Shown: in pieces, positions 1 through 7,555 of the stretch
Layout: each line of letters starts with the position of its first letter
How positions within the stretch are numbered: position 1 is the first letter of the stretch
From: Rudanella sp031411995
GTDB lineage: Bacteria; Bacteroidota; Bacteroidia; Cytophagales; Spirosomataceae
DNA: 64,000 nt
Reading direction: 5' to 3'
NCBI GenBank assembly: GCA_031411995.1
Contig: JANOCD010000093.1
Location: 103,044 to 167,043, forward strand
Notes under the pieces: model-generated
Told to the model about the DNA's origin: nothing
Database searches by the model: none
Seen by the model: the letters and a program-made list of their open reading frames with translations, nothing else
Made by a program: the position numbers and the translations under genes

Positions 1-1140
1 CGGAAATAATTGTAAGACCCGCCCCTGTATGTGCGTGATGAGTTTGAGCAGATCGCGGCAATAAACCGAGGGATTGGCAAATCCATTGGCTGCCCGGTAG
101 CGATGAACAATGAACCCACCCCCGCACACGTCCCGAATCGGGCAACGCCGGCAAACGGGTGGCAGGCCTATGTGTCGGCGGGCGCATTGAGCAATGAGTG
201 GCGCCTGCAAGGCTTGGTTCAGCGAGTGGGTTTGCACATGATACCCCTCTTTGGTGAGACCCGGCTGACAAATCTTGAGTGAATCCTCGGCTTCGATACT
301 GCCGTCGGTTTCAATCACCAGATACACATTCGGCAAACGCCCCCACATATCCGACCGAACACTGATACCTAAAATCAGGCTGATGATTTGCTCGAAAAAA
401 GGGATTTTCATTCGGCCCGCTGCCGGTTCGCTAAACCACAGATCAAAGAAAAGTATAAGCCAATTGGCGTAGGGTGTTTGTTCCCCAGAGGCTGGCAGGG
501 CGGGTGGAAACTGATCGTAGGTACCGTCGGGCAAAAGCAGACTTAACCCACTTACGTTCAGACTTTTAAAATGCTGATATAACGTTATTGGATTGGCCGC
601 CAAGTCAACCACCACCAACACGCCGGGCTGATAGCGCACATCGGGCGAAACCTGCGCTCTGAGCAAGCCCGCCCGCACGGCTTCGTAGGAGCCTCGCCCC
701 CGATGGTCGACCCGAAACTGGTTGTGGGTTTCGGGCAGGCCGTCGATGCTGATTCCGATGCGGATATCCAGTCGACCTAACACCCGACACCAGGCATCGG
801 TGAGCAAAACGCCGTTTGTCTGCACCGAAAACACGGGGGTTGTTTCAGGCGGGAGTTTCTGACGGGCCTGGGCTACGAACCGCCGAAAAAAAGAAGGGGA
901 AGCCAGGAGCGGCTCCCCACCATGAAAAATAAACCGGAACTGGCGGGGCCGATGCTGGCGACAGTAGGCCGCCACCCGGTCCAACAGGCAAGCCACCGTT
1001 TCATCGCTCATCAGCCGGGGCTGATCCCGGTAGGTGGTATCGCCTTTGTTATAGACATAGCAGTACGAACAGTTCAGGTTGCACCGACTGGCTATTTTCA
1101 GGATCAATCCACGAATGAGTGTGTTGCCCGCTTTTGCCAT
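1..1140 (-). CDS. Radical SAM/SPASM peptide maturase, FxsB/XyeB-like (3' end cut by window)
   Basis: An open frame of 380 codons runs from an ATG at 1138-1140 to the window edge without a stop, so the C-terminus is missing. The radical SAM motif is C20-x3-C24-x2-C27, followed by YVYNKGDTTY. That context is typical of maturases such as FxsB and XyeB, which join side chains in short peptides. A C-terminal Cys cluster (CRRCPIRDVCGGG, then a further Cys) fits a SPASM domain holding auxiliary Fe-S clusters. The gene begins 21 bp after a small double-Gly peptide gene (1162-1347) and 219 bp after a second one (1360-1578). All three are on the minus strand, so those peptides are the likely substrates. 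The radical SAM/SPASM assignment is firm; the exact subfamily and the bond formed are inference. Confidence 0.9.
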   Translation of the reverse strand, partial: MAKAGNTLIRGLILKIASRCNLNCSYCYVYNKGDTTYRDQPRLMSDETVACLLDRVAAYCRQHRPRQFRFIFHGGEPLLASPSFFRRFVAQARQKLPPETTPVFSVQTNGVLLTDAWCRVLGRLDIRIGISIDGLPETHNQFRVDHRGRGSYEAVRAGLLRAQVSPDVRYQPGVLVVVDLAANPITLYQHFKSLNVSGLSLLLPDGTYDQFPPALPASGEQTPYANWLILFFDLWFSEPAAGRMKIPFFEQIISLILGISVRSDMWGRLPNVYLVIETDGSIEAEDSLKICQPGLTKEGYHVQTHSLNQALQAPLIAQCARRHIGLPPVCRRCPIRDVCGGGFIVHRYRAANGFANPSVYCRDLLKLITHIQGRVLQLFP

Positions 1141-1161
1141 ATGCTTTGCCGATATTTTCGG

Positions 1162-1347
1162 TTATTTGGGGGTATTAGACGTTCCGTCTCTCAACCAGTA
1201 ATCATGGTTGGGTTGGGCCGGGTCGGTTTGAATACCCCCTGCAATGTGCTGACCATCAACCTGGTTATTTGCCTGGTCTAAATGGCCGAGTATTTTTTTC
1301 TGCACTTTTTTTCGCTTCGGAAACGAAAATAATTTCCTGATGTCCAT
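1162..1347 (-). CDS. Putative RiPP precursor peptide B (double-Gly leader, no Cys)
   Basis: A 61-aa peptide. The N-terminus is basic (KLFSFPKRKKVQKK). An acidic/polar stretch follows, then an IAGG cleavage-like motif at residues 35-38. The 23-residue putative core has no Cys and contains NHDYWLRDGT. The Tyr-Trp pair is what a cyclophane-forming radical SAM enzyme could use (inference). It lies 12 bp after precursor A and 21 bp before the radical SAM/SPASM gene. No family name is recognised. Its small size, double-Gly motif and position between another such peptide and a maturase support it as a real precursor rather than a chance frame. Confidence 0.6.
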   Translation of the reverse strand: MDIRKLFSFPKRKKVQKKILGHLDQANNQVDGQHIAGGIQTDPAQPNHDYWLRDGTSNTPK

Positions 1348-1359
1348 GAGTCACTGGGT

Positions 1360-1578
1360 TTACAACGTGAGCAAAAGAGAGGGGTCTGTCATCCGGTTTT
1401 TGTCATCCAACTGGTTGTCGTAGGCAGGCGAATAATCTTTGTCGCCCCCCCGAACCTGGAGGGCTGCCTGATCGGATAAAACTTCGACCTGATCATGGAA
1501 CCGATGCTGAAAAAACGTATTGAAAAATCCGGCATTTCCGCCCGATGATCCCAACAAGTTCTGCAATTTCCGTTTCAT
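1360..1578 (-). CDS. Putative RiPP precursor peptide A (double-Gly leader, no Cys)
   Basis: A 72-aa peptide. The leader ends in VLSDQAALQVRGG, with the Gly pair at 44-45. This resembles the LSxxELxxVxGG ending of many bacterial double-Gly leaders. The 27-residue core is acidic and aromatic (DYSPAYDNQ) and has no Cys, so lanthionine formation on it is impossible. Tyr-x-Asn and Tyr-x-Pro triplets are possible radical SAM cyclophane sites (inference). It is the first gene after LanB on this strand and is preceded by a LytTR-type direct repeat at 1659-1688, so it probably starts its own transcript with precursor B and the maturase. Confidence 0.65.
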   Translation of the reverse strand: MKRKLQNLLGSSGGNAGFFNTFFQHRFHDQVEVLSDQAALQVRGGDKDYSPAYDNQLDDKNRMTDPSLLLTL

Positions 1579-1658
1579 ATACCTGATTGGTAAAGGGTGA
1601 ATGATTTGTGTGTTGACCGGGTCAAGTTTACCCCCTCATGCAGTACCGCGCAAAAAGT

Positions 1659-1688
1659 TTAGACGAAGTCTGCTGCTAACTCGACTAA
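1659..1688 (-). promoter_or_regulatory. LytTR-type direct repeat upstream of precursors A/B
   Basis: Read on the minus strand: TTAGTCGAG (1688-1680), 12 bp, then TTCGTCTAA (1667-1659). This is the same 9-12-9 layout as the copies at 5087-5116 and 7133-7162. Two 9-bp half sites 21 bp apart are the known pattern for LytTR DNA-binding domains, and a LytTR regulator is encoded at 5126-5899. The site overlaps the LanB stop codon and ends about 80 bp before precursor A. Confidence 0.7.
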
Positions 1689-4600
1689 TGCGTTGAATGC
1701 ACGCTGATTTGGGTGGCAGTTCTGGCCTGAAGCGAGGTGTAATAGCGAGCGAGATAGTGATAAACGACCAGCTCATGTTCTCGCTGGGCCGTGTTGAAAA
1801 GCCGGTTCATGCTCATGTGCAGGTAGTTTTTTAACAGGGCAGTCAAATCTGGGAGAACGCCCGGTTGCAGTGTTTGCCTGATTGCGTCCACCAACGTTTT
1901 ATTGACGGCCGACCGCCGGCTCAGAATCCGGCTACTGTTATCGCCAATTATCTCCGTTAGCAGGGTGTGAATCTCGACTTCGCTACTGCGGTAGCGGGTG
2001 TTCAGTTGATGGCGAATGGTGCGGGGCGACTCGTGTTCGCTCAAAAACTGCTGCTGCAGATCCGTCAGGAAGCGCACTTTATCGGGCAACAACAGCCCGA
2101 AATCGGTTAGCAAAGCGTCGAGACTGCGTAATGCAAATTGCCATATCGAATCGGGCAATTCGCGGGTAGTGGGGTGGCTCAAAAAATCCAGCGCGGCCTG
2201 GCTGTCAGCCGTAAAAATGGCTTCACTCAGGGTCATAGTGGCCGTTCCGTAGCGTTCAATTTCGCGTTGGTAGGTGTCATATTGTACCCGATATACCTCC
2301 CCCGATTTCAGATACGGAGCCAACCGTTTGGTAAGTGCCTGCACAGCACGGGGCCAAAAATCAGGATTTGTGCTTCGGAGCCGGAGCCGTAGATGGGGTT
2401 CCGGGTCGGCATACCGTACAAAAAACCAATCCAGAAGCAGCGGTCCAAGATTACGGATAAGGGGACGAACAATGTTTCGTAGCAGGGCATCGGCGGTTTG
2501 ATTTCCGCCATACAATTTCACGTAGAACCACTCCGAACCCGGCACAAACGTTCGGCTGAGTTTGCTCACTGACGGCACGGCCTGAATGGCAGGCAGCAAT
2601 GGCGCACCATGGCTTGTTTTGCAGGGAATAATGAGTTCGTTGGTATAAGCCCCTTTCTCGTCCTGAATCCAGCAACGGTCAGGTGTGGCCATCCACTCCA
2701 CCAGTCGAACGGCTTCTTTTTTGCTAACTAGCTTGTAGATTTCCTCCAAACCAGCGGGGGTATTTAGATCCGTAAGCAGCTCGTTATCAGCATCGACAAT
2801 GCTTACCCAACGCGGCACCCGATACTGGGCCAGCCATTGCCGGAGTTCCGCTTTCGATTTTATCTCGCCCGCCCGGAGTGTCCACTGGGCACGCGAAACA
2901 ATCAGGTTTCGATAGGTGACGCGCGGCAAAAACGGCTGATCCTGTAGCATTCCCCAGTCCCAGCTCATGGCTAGCCGGTTCTGTTGCAACGACAAATCGC
3001 ACAGAAACCGGTAGACACTCAACCCAAGACGGTAGTTATGAGCCGTAGACAGGCGCGGAATCACCTCTTTTCCTAACCGACGCGACCGCAGTACCACCTG
3101 TCCGCCCGCCCGAACCGATACCAGCAAATCGTCGGAAAGAATCTGCCCGTTTTGGTCGACGGATGCCTGATTGACGTAGGGAATTTCGTAAGCCCGCAGC
3201 ACGGGCCGTTGCCCGATATTCCCAGCCCGCTCGTCGGAAATATGGATTATCTCGGCAAAAACAGCATCGGGATAGTGCGCTTCTTCCTCGCGCAGGGCCG
3301 CACGAACAAGTTCGGTCAGTTCGGGTTGATTCTGGCAAAATCGCCCCAACAACGAAGCTGCCGATGGCCCGGCCGCCGACCGAAACTGAAACTGAAAATC
3401 ACCGGCATCAATAGCGTTGGCCGATTCACCCAACAACGTTCCCATCACATAGAAACTGGCGGGCCAGGCTGTTTGGCCAACCTCTGGTAGCTGATTGAGC
3501 CAGTCATCATCAATGTCGACGGCTGCGTTTTTTTGCCCGACCGATTGGACTAACAAACTCACCATCAACGATTCACTACCCTGCCATACGGGTTTTTCAT
3601 CTCGACTGTCGGTACCCAAATCGAGACCTTCCAGCAGCGGAGTGAAATCGCCCCCGGTTCCCGCCACGTCGGCATAGCCAATCCCATAATCACTGTCTAA
3701 AGCCAAAAGCAACGGAATTTCCTGCTCTTCATACCGCTCGCGAAACCGATTGCCAAACGCCAGGAGACCTTTAGGTGTATCGGACCTGTTCAGCCGGTGC
3801 AGTTGGGCAACCTGCTCAACAATGGTGTTGAGAACCGGGGCGCCCAACTGATTTTGTCTCGTTCTGAAAAACAGATCGGTCTGAATCCATCGGGCAGGAG
3901 GTAGTTTCAGGTCCAATGGTCGCAAGGTGTTCCTGACTTTTTCATAGGCGGTGCTGCTATTGTTGGCCCGGCTCAGATCCTGCTTAAGTTGAGAAACAAT
4001 GCTGGCTTCTTCTGGCAAATTGCCACATTGGCCAAGTCGGTTTACCAGATAACACAGAGGATCATCGCCCGTCACGAACCCTTCTAACTCGCTTACCAAC
4101 AGTTGCATAGCAATCAATTCGTCAACAAATACCAGGGCTTCCTGCTGGTCGATACCCCGGTTCTGCAACGGTTCAGTTAATTGCTGCAGGGTGGCCCCGC
4201 CCTTGGCCCGCTGCAAAACGGCCCGAATCACTAACGTCACCTCTACGGCACTAACAACATAATGAAGGCGTGTACCGATCAGCCGCTTCTCGGTATATCG
4301 GAGTTGCGAACCTACCTGATAGACCGTATTGGAGGGATAAAAGCGTACCTGGTTTCGAATGACAGGCTGTTGCAGCACGGCTTGCGTGAGTTGATCCAGA
4401 CAGGCCGTATCAAGGCGAATACGCCGGTTGAGCCGGTCGTGTTCACAAAAGGAAAACTGTGTGTGGTTGGCTACGCGACCCGGCGCACAACCCGCCAACA
4501 GGCCAAAGGGTGTACACCGGCTGCTCATACGCCGGAAATAACTCCAGAGTGTGCTGGCAAGCGAATCGGGCAGGGGCCAGTTTTTTTGACCTAAATGCTG

Positions 4601-4774
4601 GCTAACATGCTCATAAAGAGTGGGAGAAGCCGTATGCAAGGCTTCCCGAAAAACAGCCGCTGACCAGGCTTGCCGAAGCACGTTGTCGCGGTCTGGATGC
4701 AGATGAAATAGAGAGGTAACCGGCAGTAAGGGAAGGCGCAGAACAAAAAAATCGAGTGGAGAAACCGTTACCAT
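1685..4774 (-). CDS. Class I lanthipeptide dehydratase LanB, full length
   Basis: A 1029-aa cytoplasmic enzyme. In this family the N-terminal domain glutamylates Ser/Thr of a precursor using Glu-tRNA, and the C-terminal domain eliminates glutamate to give dehydroalanine or dehydrobutyrine. The LanB hallmark R86-C-T-P-F-G91 sits inside RRMSSRCTPFGLLAG. A C-terminal SpaB_C/thiopeptide-type domain starts near residue 760 (EWFYVKLYGG, then DWFFVRYADPEPHLRLRLR). Glutamylation and elimination parts are therefore on one chain, as in lanthipeptide rather than split thiopeptide systems. The ATG at 4774 follows a terminator-like hairpin and a 45-aa Ser/Thr/Cys peptide gene that is its likely substrate. 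No LanC cyclase, LanT transporter or LanP protease is visible in the window; these may lie left of position 1. Confidence 0.95.
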   Translation of the reverse strand: MVTVSPLDFFVLRLPLLPVTSLFHLHPDRDNVLRQAWSAAVFREALHTASPTLYEHVSQHLGQKNWPLPDSLASTLWSYFRRMSSRCTPFGLLAGCAPGRVANHTQFSFCEHDRLNRRIRLDTACLDQLTQAVLQQPVIRNQVRFYPSNTVYQVGSQLRYTEKRLIGTRLHYVVSAVEVTLVIRAVLQRAKGGATLQQLTEPLQNRGIDQQEALVFVDELIAMQLLVSELEGFVTGDDPLCYLVNRLGQCGNLPEEASIVSQLKQDLSRANNSSTAYEKVRNTLRPLDLKLPPARWIQTDLFFRTRQNQLGAPVLNTIVEQVAQLHRLNRSDTPKGLLAFGNRFRERYEEQEIPLLLALDSDYGIGYADVAGTGGDFTPLLEGLDLGTDSRDEKPVWQGSESLMVSLLVQSVGQKNAAVDIDDDWLNQLPEVGQTAWPASFYVMGTLLGESANAIDAGDFQFQFRSAAGPSAASLLGRFCQNQPELTELVRAALREEEAHYPDAVFAEIIHISDERAGNIGQRPVLRAYEIPYVNQASVDQNGQILSDDLLVSVRAGGQVVLRSRRLGKEVIPRLSTAHNYRLGLSVYRFLCDLSLQQNRLAMSWDWGMLQDQPFLPRVTYRNLIVSRAQWTLRAGEIKSKAELRQWLAQYRVPRWVSIVDADNELLTDLNTPAGLEEIYKLVSKKEAVRLVEWMATPDRCWIQDEKGAYTNELIIPCKTSHGAPLLPAIQAVPSVSKLSRTFVPGSEWFYVKLYGGNQTADALLRNIVRPLIRNLGPLLLDWFFVRYADPEPHLRLRLRSTNPDFWPRAVQALTKRLAPYLKSGEVYRVQYDTYQREIERYGTATMTLSEAIFTADSQAALDFLSHPTTRELPDSIWQFALRSLDALLTDFGLLLPDKVRFLTDLQQQFLSEHESPRTIRHQLNTRYRSSEVEIHTLLTEIIGDNSSRILSRRSAVNKTLVDAIRQTLQPGVLPDLTALLKNYLHMSMNRLFNTAQREHELVVYHYLARYYTSLQARTATQISVHSTH

Positions 4775-4788
4775 AACCGGTTTAGTCT

Positions 4789-4821
4789 AAAAAAATCTGA
4801 ACCTGCTATTGGCAGGTTCAG
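4789..4821 (-). terminator. Terminator-like hairpin between lanA-like gene and lanB
   Basis: On the minus strand CTGAACCTG pairs with CAGGTTCAG (9 perfect base pairs, 7-nt loop), and ATTTTTTT follows directly. It lies 8 bp after the stop of the 45-aa precursor and ends 14 bp before the LanB ATG. A leaky terminator between precursor and modification genes is a known arrangement in lanthipeptide operons, giving more precursor than enzyme. Its use here is inference. Confidence 0.75.
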
Positions 4822-4829
4822 AGTACGGG

Positions 4830-4967
4830 TCAATAACTTGTGATGGTGCAGCAGGAAGACATTTCGGAAGTAATTTTTTCGATTATGTCCCGCTTAGACT
4901 GGCTACTCAGATACGTCACTGTTTTTTTCCTGATTCTCAAAAGGGAGGTAGATGGTTTGTTTTTCAT
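4830..4967 (-). CDS. Putative class I lanthipeptide precursor (lanA-like), 45 aa
   Basis: A short ATG-to-TGA frame encodes 45 residues. The leader carries LLRIRKKTVTYL at residues 9-20, resembling the L-x-L-x-K-x-T-[IV]-x-x-L pattern of Bacteroidota class I lanthipeptide leaders. The C-terminus is SSCCTITSY (residues 37-45), with Cys39 and Cys40 surrounded by Ser37, Ser38, Thr41, Thr43 and Ser44. That is the residue mix needed for dehydration by LanB and ring closure onto Cys. There is no double-Gly motif, so a different leader protease site would be needed. The gene is directly upstream of lanB on the same strand, with a terminator-like hairpin between them and a LytTR-type site upstream. 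The reading frame was checked codon by codon; the function is inferred from context and composition. Confidence 0.75.
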   Translation of the reverse strand: MKNKPSTSLLRIRKKTVTYLSSQSKRDIIEKITSEMSSCCTITSY

Positions 4968-5086
4968 TTTGAACAAGGTTAAAAAATAAGTGTAACGATT
5001 CGTTTAAGTTGGCCTACCCTTCTGCACCACTTTGTGTGCGTTGGCCGGTACGAATAGACAATATAGCCTATTCACCATCAAGTTAT

Positions 5087-5116
5087 TTAGACAAATGTGG
5101 CTATTAACTCGACTAA
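5087..5116 (-). promoter_or_regulatory. LytTR-type direct repeat upstream of lanA/lanB
   Basis: Minus strand: TTAGTCGAG (5116-5108), 12-bp spacer, TTTGTCTAA (5095-5087). It sits just past the stop of the LytTR regulator gene and about 120 bp before the 45-aa precursor. An extra half site, TTAGTCTAA, lies at 5126-5134 on the plus strand over the regulator's stop codon. Confidence 0.7.
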
Positions 5117-5125
5117 CACCCCTGT

Positions 5126-5899
5126 TTAGTCTAATTCTGCCCGACCAATAAAACTTTCGCGCAACACTTCTTTCACGGTATCACGGTATTTGCCCCCAAT
5201 CGGAATCTCCTGTTTGGTGGTTGTTTCGATGGTGTTTCCATTGACCGACCGAATGGCTGACCGTCGGACAATGTAGGAACGGTTGACCCGAATGAACAGA
5301 TTGAGAGGCAGCAGTTCTTCCATTTTCTGCATAGTCAGATACGTCACAATCATTTTGTCGGGCAAGTACACTTTCACGTAATCTTTCATGCCTTCCACAT
5401 AGATCACTTGTTCTGCATCAATCTGAACCAGCTTTTTGCCCTCCCGAATCCAGAAAAACCGCCCCTTGGCGGGTGGCGCCGGGCTGCTGGTGGTATCGTC
5501 GGGCGAAGCAGTCGTTTTTAAGTCATCGGGGGCGGTCAGTTTGTCTTTCACTTTGTTCACCGCCCGCAGAAACCGGTCAAATGAAATTGGTTTCAGCAAA
5601 TAATCGGTAACACTATATTCAAATCCTTCAACGGCATACTGCGGGTGAGCAGTGGTAACAATAATTTGCGGACGAGCGGTAGTAAAGGTTTTCAGCAATT
5701 CCAGGCCCGTCATTTCGGGCATCGTGATGTCCAGGAAAGCCAAATCCGGTTTGTGTTCATGAATGGCTTCAATGGCTTCATACGCATGGTTACAGGTCCG
5801 AATCAGGCTTAGAAACGACAACCTGCCAATAAATTCTTCGAGTACATTCTGCGCTAAAGGCTCATCGTCAATAATGATACAGGTAAGCAGGTTTTTCAT
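5126..5899 (-). CDS. LytTR-family response regulator
   Basis: 257 aa. A receiver domain with acidic pair D11-D12, phospho-acceptor D57 (AFLDITMPEM) and K103 (DYLLKPISF) is joined by a linker to a C-terminal LytTR DNA-binding domain (about residues 147-250, from FFWIREGKKLVQI). LytTR domains bind 9-bp direct repeats spaced by 12-13 bp. Three such repeats sharing TTAGTCGAG occur within about 5.5 kb, each in front of a different RiPP precursor unit. The 5' end overlaps the sensor kinase gene by 32 bp, so the two are co-translated. It is probably the pathway-specific regulator of the island (inference). Confidence 0.95.
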   Translation of the reverse strand: MKNLLTCIIIDDEPLAQNVLEEFIGRLSFLSLIRTCNHAYEAIEAIHEHKPDLAFLDITMPEMTGLELLKTFTTARPQIIVTTAHPQYAVEGFEYSVTDYLLKPISFDRFLRAVNKVKDKLTAPDDLKTTASPDDTTSSPAPPAKGRFFWIREGKKLVQIDAEQVIYVEGMKDYVKVYLPDKMIVTYLTMQKMEELLPLNLFIRVNRSYIVRRSAIRSVNGNTIETTTKQEIPIGGKYRDTVKEVLRESFIGRAELD

Positions 5900-7022
5900 A
5901 CTTGGTTAATTCTAGAGTCAGTTGAACGGAATAGGTCATGTCGGTTTCTTGAATTAGTAACTGGTGTGCGTTAGGAAACAACAAATGTAGTCGACGTTTG
6001 GTATTGTATAGCCCAATTCCTCCCTTCGTTTTGGTTCTCAGCGGATTAGGCGGTGCTTTGGCATTTTCAACAGTGAAGTGCATGAGGCCATCATCTTCAA
6101 CCAGCAGGGCAATATCGACCCAAGTTGCCCGTACGGTTGCGTTTACACCGTGTTTGAATGCATTTTCAATAAATGTAATCAATATCATGGGAGGAATCTG
6201 AAAAGCAGACAACGGGCCGTCATGCCGGTAGGTAATGGCCGTTCGTTCGTGTTGCCGCATGATCTCCATATTCACATATTCTTTTAAAAAATCGGCTTCA
6301 AGGGCCAGCGGAACCAACTCGTTACCCGATTCATGAAACGAATACCGAAGCAGGTCCGATAAACTGAGCAGGGCTTCGGCGGCAACGCCATCTTTTGGCA
6401 TCACAGAATAAACACTATTAATCGAGTTGAAAATGAAATGCGGTTGAATCTGGGCTTTCAGGAAGTTGAGTTCCAACTGGAGATTGGACCGCTGGAGTTG
6501 AAGCATTTTGTTTTTCGACTCCATAATATCCTTAAAAAATTTGATCGATACCGGAAGTAAAATAGCGTGTATAGTGAGGCCCCAATTGGAGTTTAGCACC
6601 TGTAGGTTAAACACACTACCGAGCCAACCAGCTTCGAGATAGGGGGCAGCAGCCCGCTTCATGATGCCAAATTCGTGGGCAATTGTTGAATAGGCAGCAT
6701 AGTTACAGAGCGTGATAAACACGTAAATGATGCCGGTGTAGCCAATAAACCAGCCCCAGCGTCGCCGGTATAAATTGGGCAGGGCCAGGTAAGCAAATCC
6801 GTAGTAGGCCCCGATCACCACCAGGAAGTTGGCTCCATGCAGGATTTGTGCCTGCCAGCCTCCTCCCAACGACCGCACGAAGACAACCTCCTGATACCCA
6901 AAAAATCCCCCTAAAACCAACCATAACAGCACATGCTGTATAATCCTGATCCGTTGGTCCTGGTCGGGGTTATATAGCAAGGTTGCCAACAGGCTATCGG
7001 GTGGAACGACCTGGTTTATCAT
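5868..7022 (-). CDS. LytS/YehU-type sensor histidine kinase
   Basis: 384 aa. The N-terminal half has about four membrane helices (roughly residues 25-170). A His_kinase dimerisation region follows with the phospho-acceptor motif QIQPHFIFNSINS, then a HATPase domain with an N-box (FIENAFKHGVN) and G-box (KGGIGLYNTKRRL). This is the usual partner of LytTR regulators in Bacteroidota. There is no periplasmic sensing domain of note, so the signal may be a membrane or hydrophobic ligand, possibly a product of the island (inference). It is transcribed with the response regulator and diverges from the three-Cys precursor operon. Confidence 0.95.
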   Translation of the reverse strand: MINQVVPPDSLLATLLYNPDQDQRIRIIQHVLLWLVLGGFFGYQEVVFVRSLGGGWQAQILHGANFLVVIGAYYGFAYLALPNLYRRRWGWFIGYTGIIYVFITLCNYAAYSTIAHEFGIMKRAAAPYLEAGWLGSVFNLQVLNSNWGLTIHAILLPVSIKFFKDIMESKNKMLQLQRSNLQLELNFLKAQIQPHFIFNSINSVYSVMPKDGVAAEALLSLSDLLRYSFHESGNELVPLALEADFLKEYVNMEIMRQHERTAITYRHDGPLSAFQIPPMILITFIENAFKHGVNATVRATWVDIALLVEDDGLMHFTVENAKAPPNPLRTKTKGGIGLYNTKRRLHLLFPNAHQLLIQETDMTYSVQLTLELTKYEKPAYLYHY

Positions 7023-7038
7023 AGTGATCTCGTCGGCA

Positions 7039-7046
7039 CAAAAGTA
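7039..7046 (-). promoter_or_regulatory. Candidate -7 promoter element of the kinase/regulator operon
   Basis: On the minus strand the octamer TACTTTTG matches the Bacteroidota -7 consensus TAnnTTTG, 16 bp before the kinase ATG. No clear -33 TTTG is seen at the usual 19-21 bp spacing, so this rests on the -7 box alone. Confidence 0.4.
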
Positions 7047-7132
7047 GTTGAAGTAATCTGTCTATTAGTTACGATAAATAAGTTGTGGTTATTGCTCACC
7101 TCACAGTTGCCGAAAACGGGACCATACGCCAA

Positions 7133-7162
7133 TTAGTCGAGTGAACCGTGGGCTTAGTCTAA
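7133..7162 (+). promoter_or_regulatory. LytTR-type direct repeat upstream of the three-Cys precursor operon
   Basis: TTAGTCGAG (7133-7141), 12-bp spacer, TTAGTCTAA (7154-7162). This is the cleanest of the three copies: the half sites share TTAGTC and start 21 bp apart. It lies about 120 bp before the first precursor gene, between that operon and the divergent kinase gene. Confidence 0.75.
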
Positions 7163-7284
7163 TAAATTTTAGGATAGAAACCGAAGACCCCAATTTTCAC
7201 CTGTCCAACGAATCAGTGATGGGTAAGGCGCCTAAAACACAGCACTGACGATGGAGCTACTAACAACCATAACGTGTCAAAACA

Positions 7285-7473
7285 ATGGCAAGCAAATCAC
7301 TTTCAAACATCGTCAATCAGCTACAGGATGCTGAGAATGGACCAAACGAGGGATTCAGTGAACTGTCTCCCGAAGAAGCCGAAGAACTGGCTGGCGGAGC
7401 AATAGCCGATATCGGGGTGAATGGTGCCTGTGGTAACAAAGGTTGCCCTGTCTCCAACTCTGGCTGTCATTAA
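7285..7473 (+). CDS. RiPP precursor 1 of the CPxxN[ST]xC family
   Basis: 62 aa. The leader begins MASKSL and ends GFSELSPEEAEELAGG (Gly pair at 37-38), a clear double-Gly leader. The 24-residue core has Cys49, Cys54 and Cys61 and contains CPVSNSGC. Precursors 2 and 3 follow on the same strand with the same leader ending and the same Cys-Pro...Cys spacing (7 residues). The nearby radical SAM/SPASM enzyme probably modifies the core, for instance by Cys thioether crosslinks (inference). There are only two Ser and no Thr in this core, so extensive LanB-type dehydration is unlikely. Expression is probably driven from the LytTR-type site at 7133-7162. Confidence 0.9.
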   Translation: MASKSLSNIVNQLQDAENGPNEGFSELSPEEAEELAGGAIADIGVNGACGNKGCPVSNSGCH

Positions 7474-7509
7474 CCACTACGGCTAGTTCCGGGCTATCGA
7501 GTCACAACG

Positions 7510-7526
7510 CCGTTGAGAACCAACGG
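7510..7526 (+). other. Small hairpin between precursors 1 and 2
   Basis: CCGTTG and CAACGG form a 6-bp stem with a 5-nt loop in the 82-bp spacer. It has no strong T tract. It could modulate RNA processing, but it is short and may be chance. Confidence 0.3.
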
Positions 7527-7555
7527 ATTCTTTAAACTACTAAACGAACAAAGCA

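Noticed and set aside
4775..5125. Riboswitch in the long gap before lanB
   Set aside because: The gap is explained by the 45-aa precursor, a simple terminator hairpin and a LytTR-type site; no known aptamer pattern was seen.
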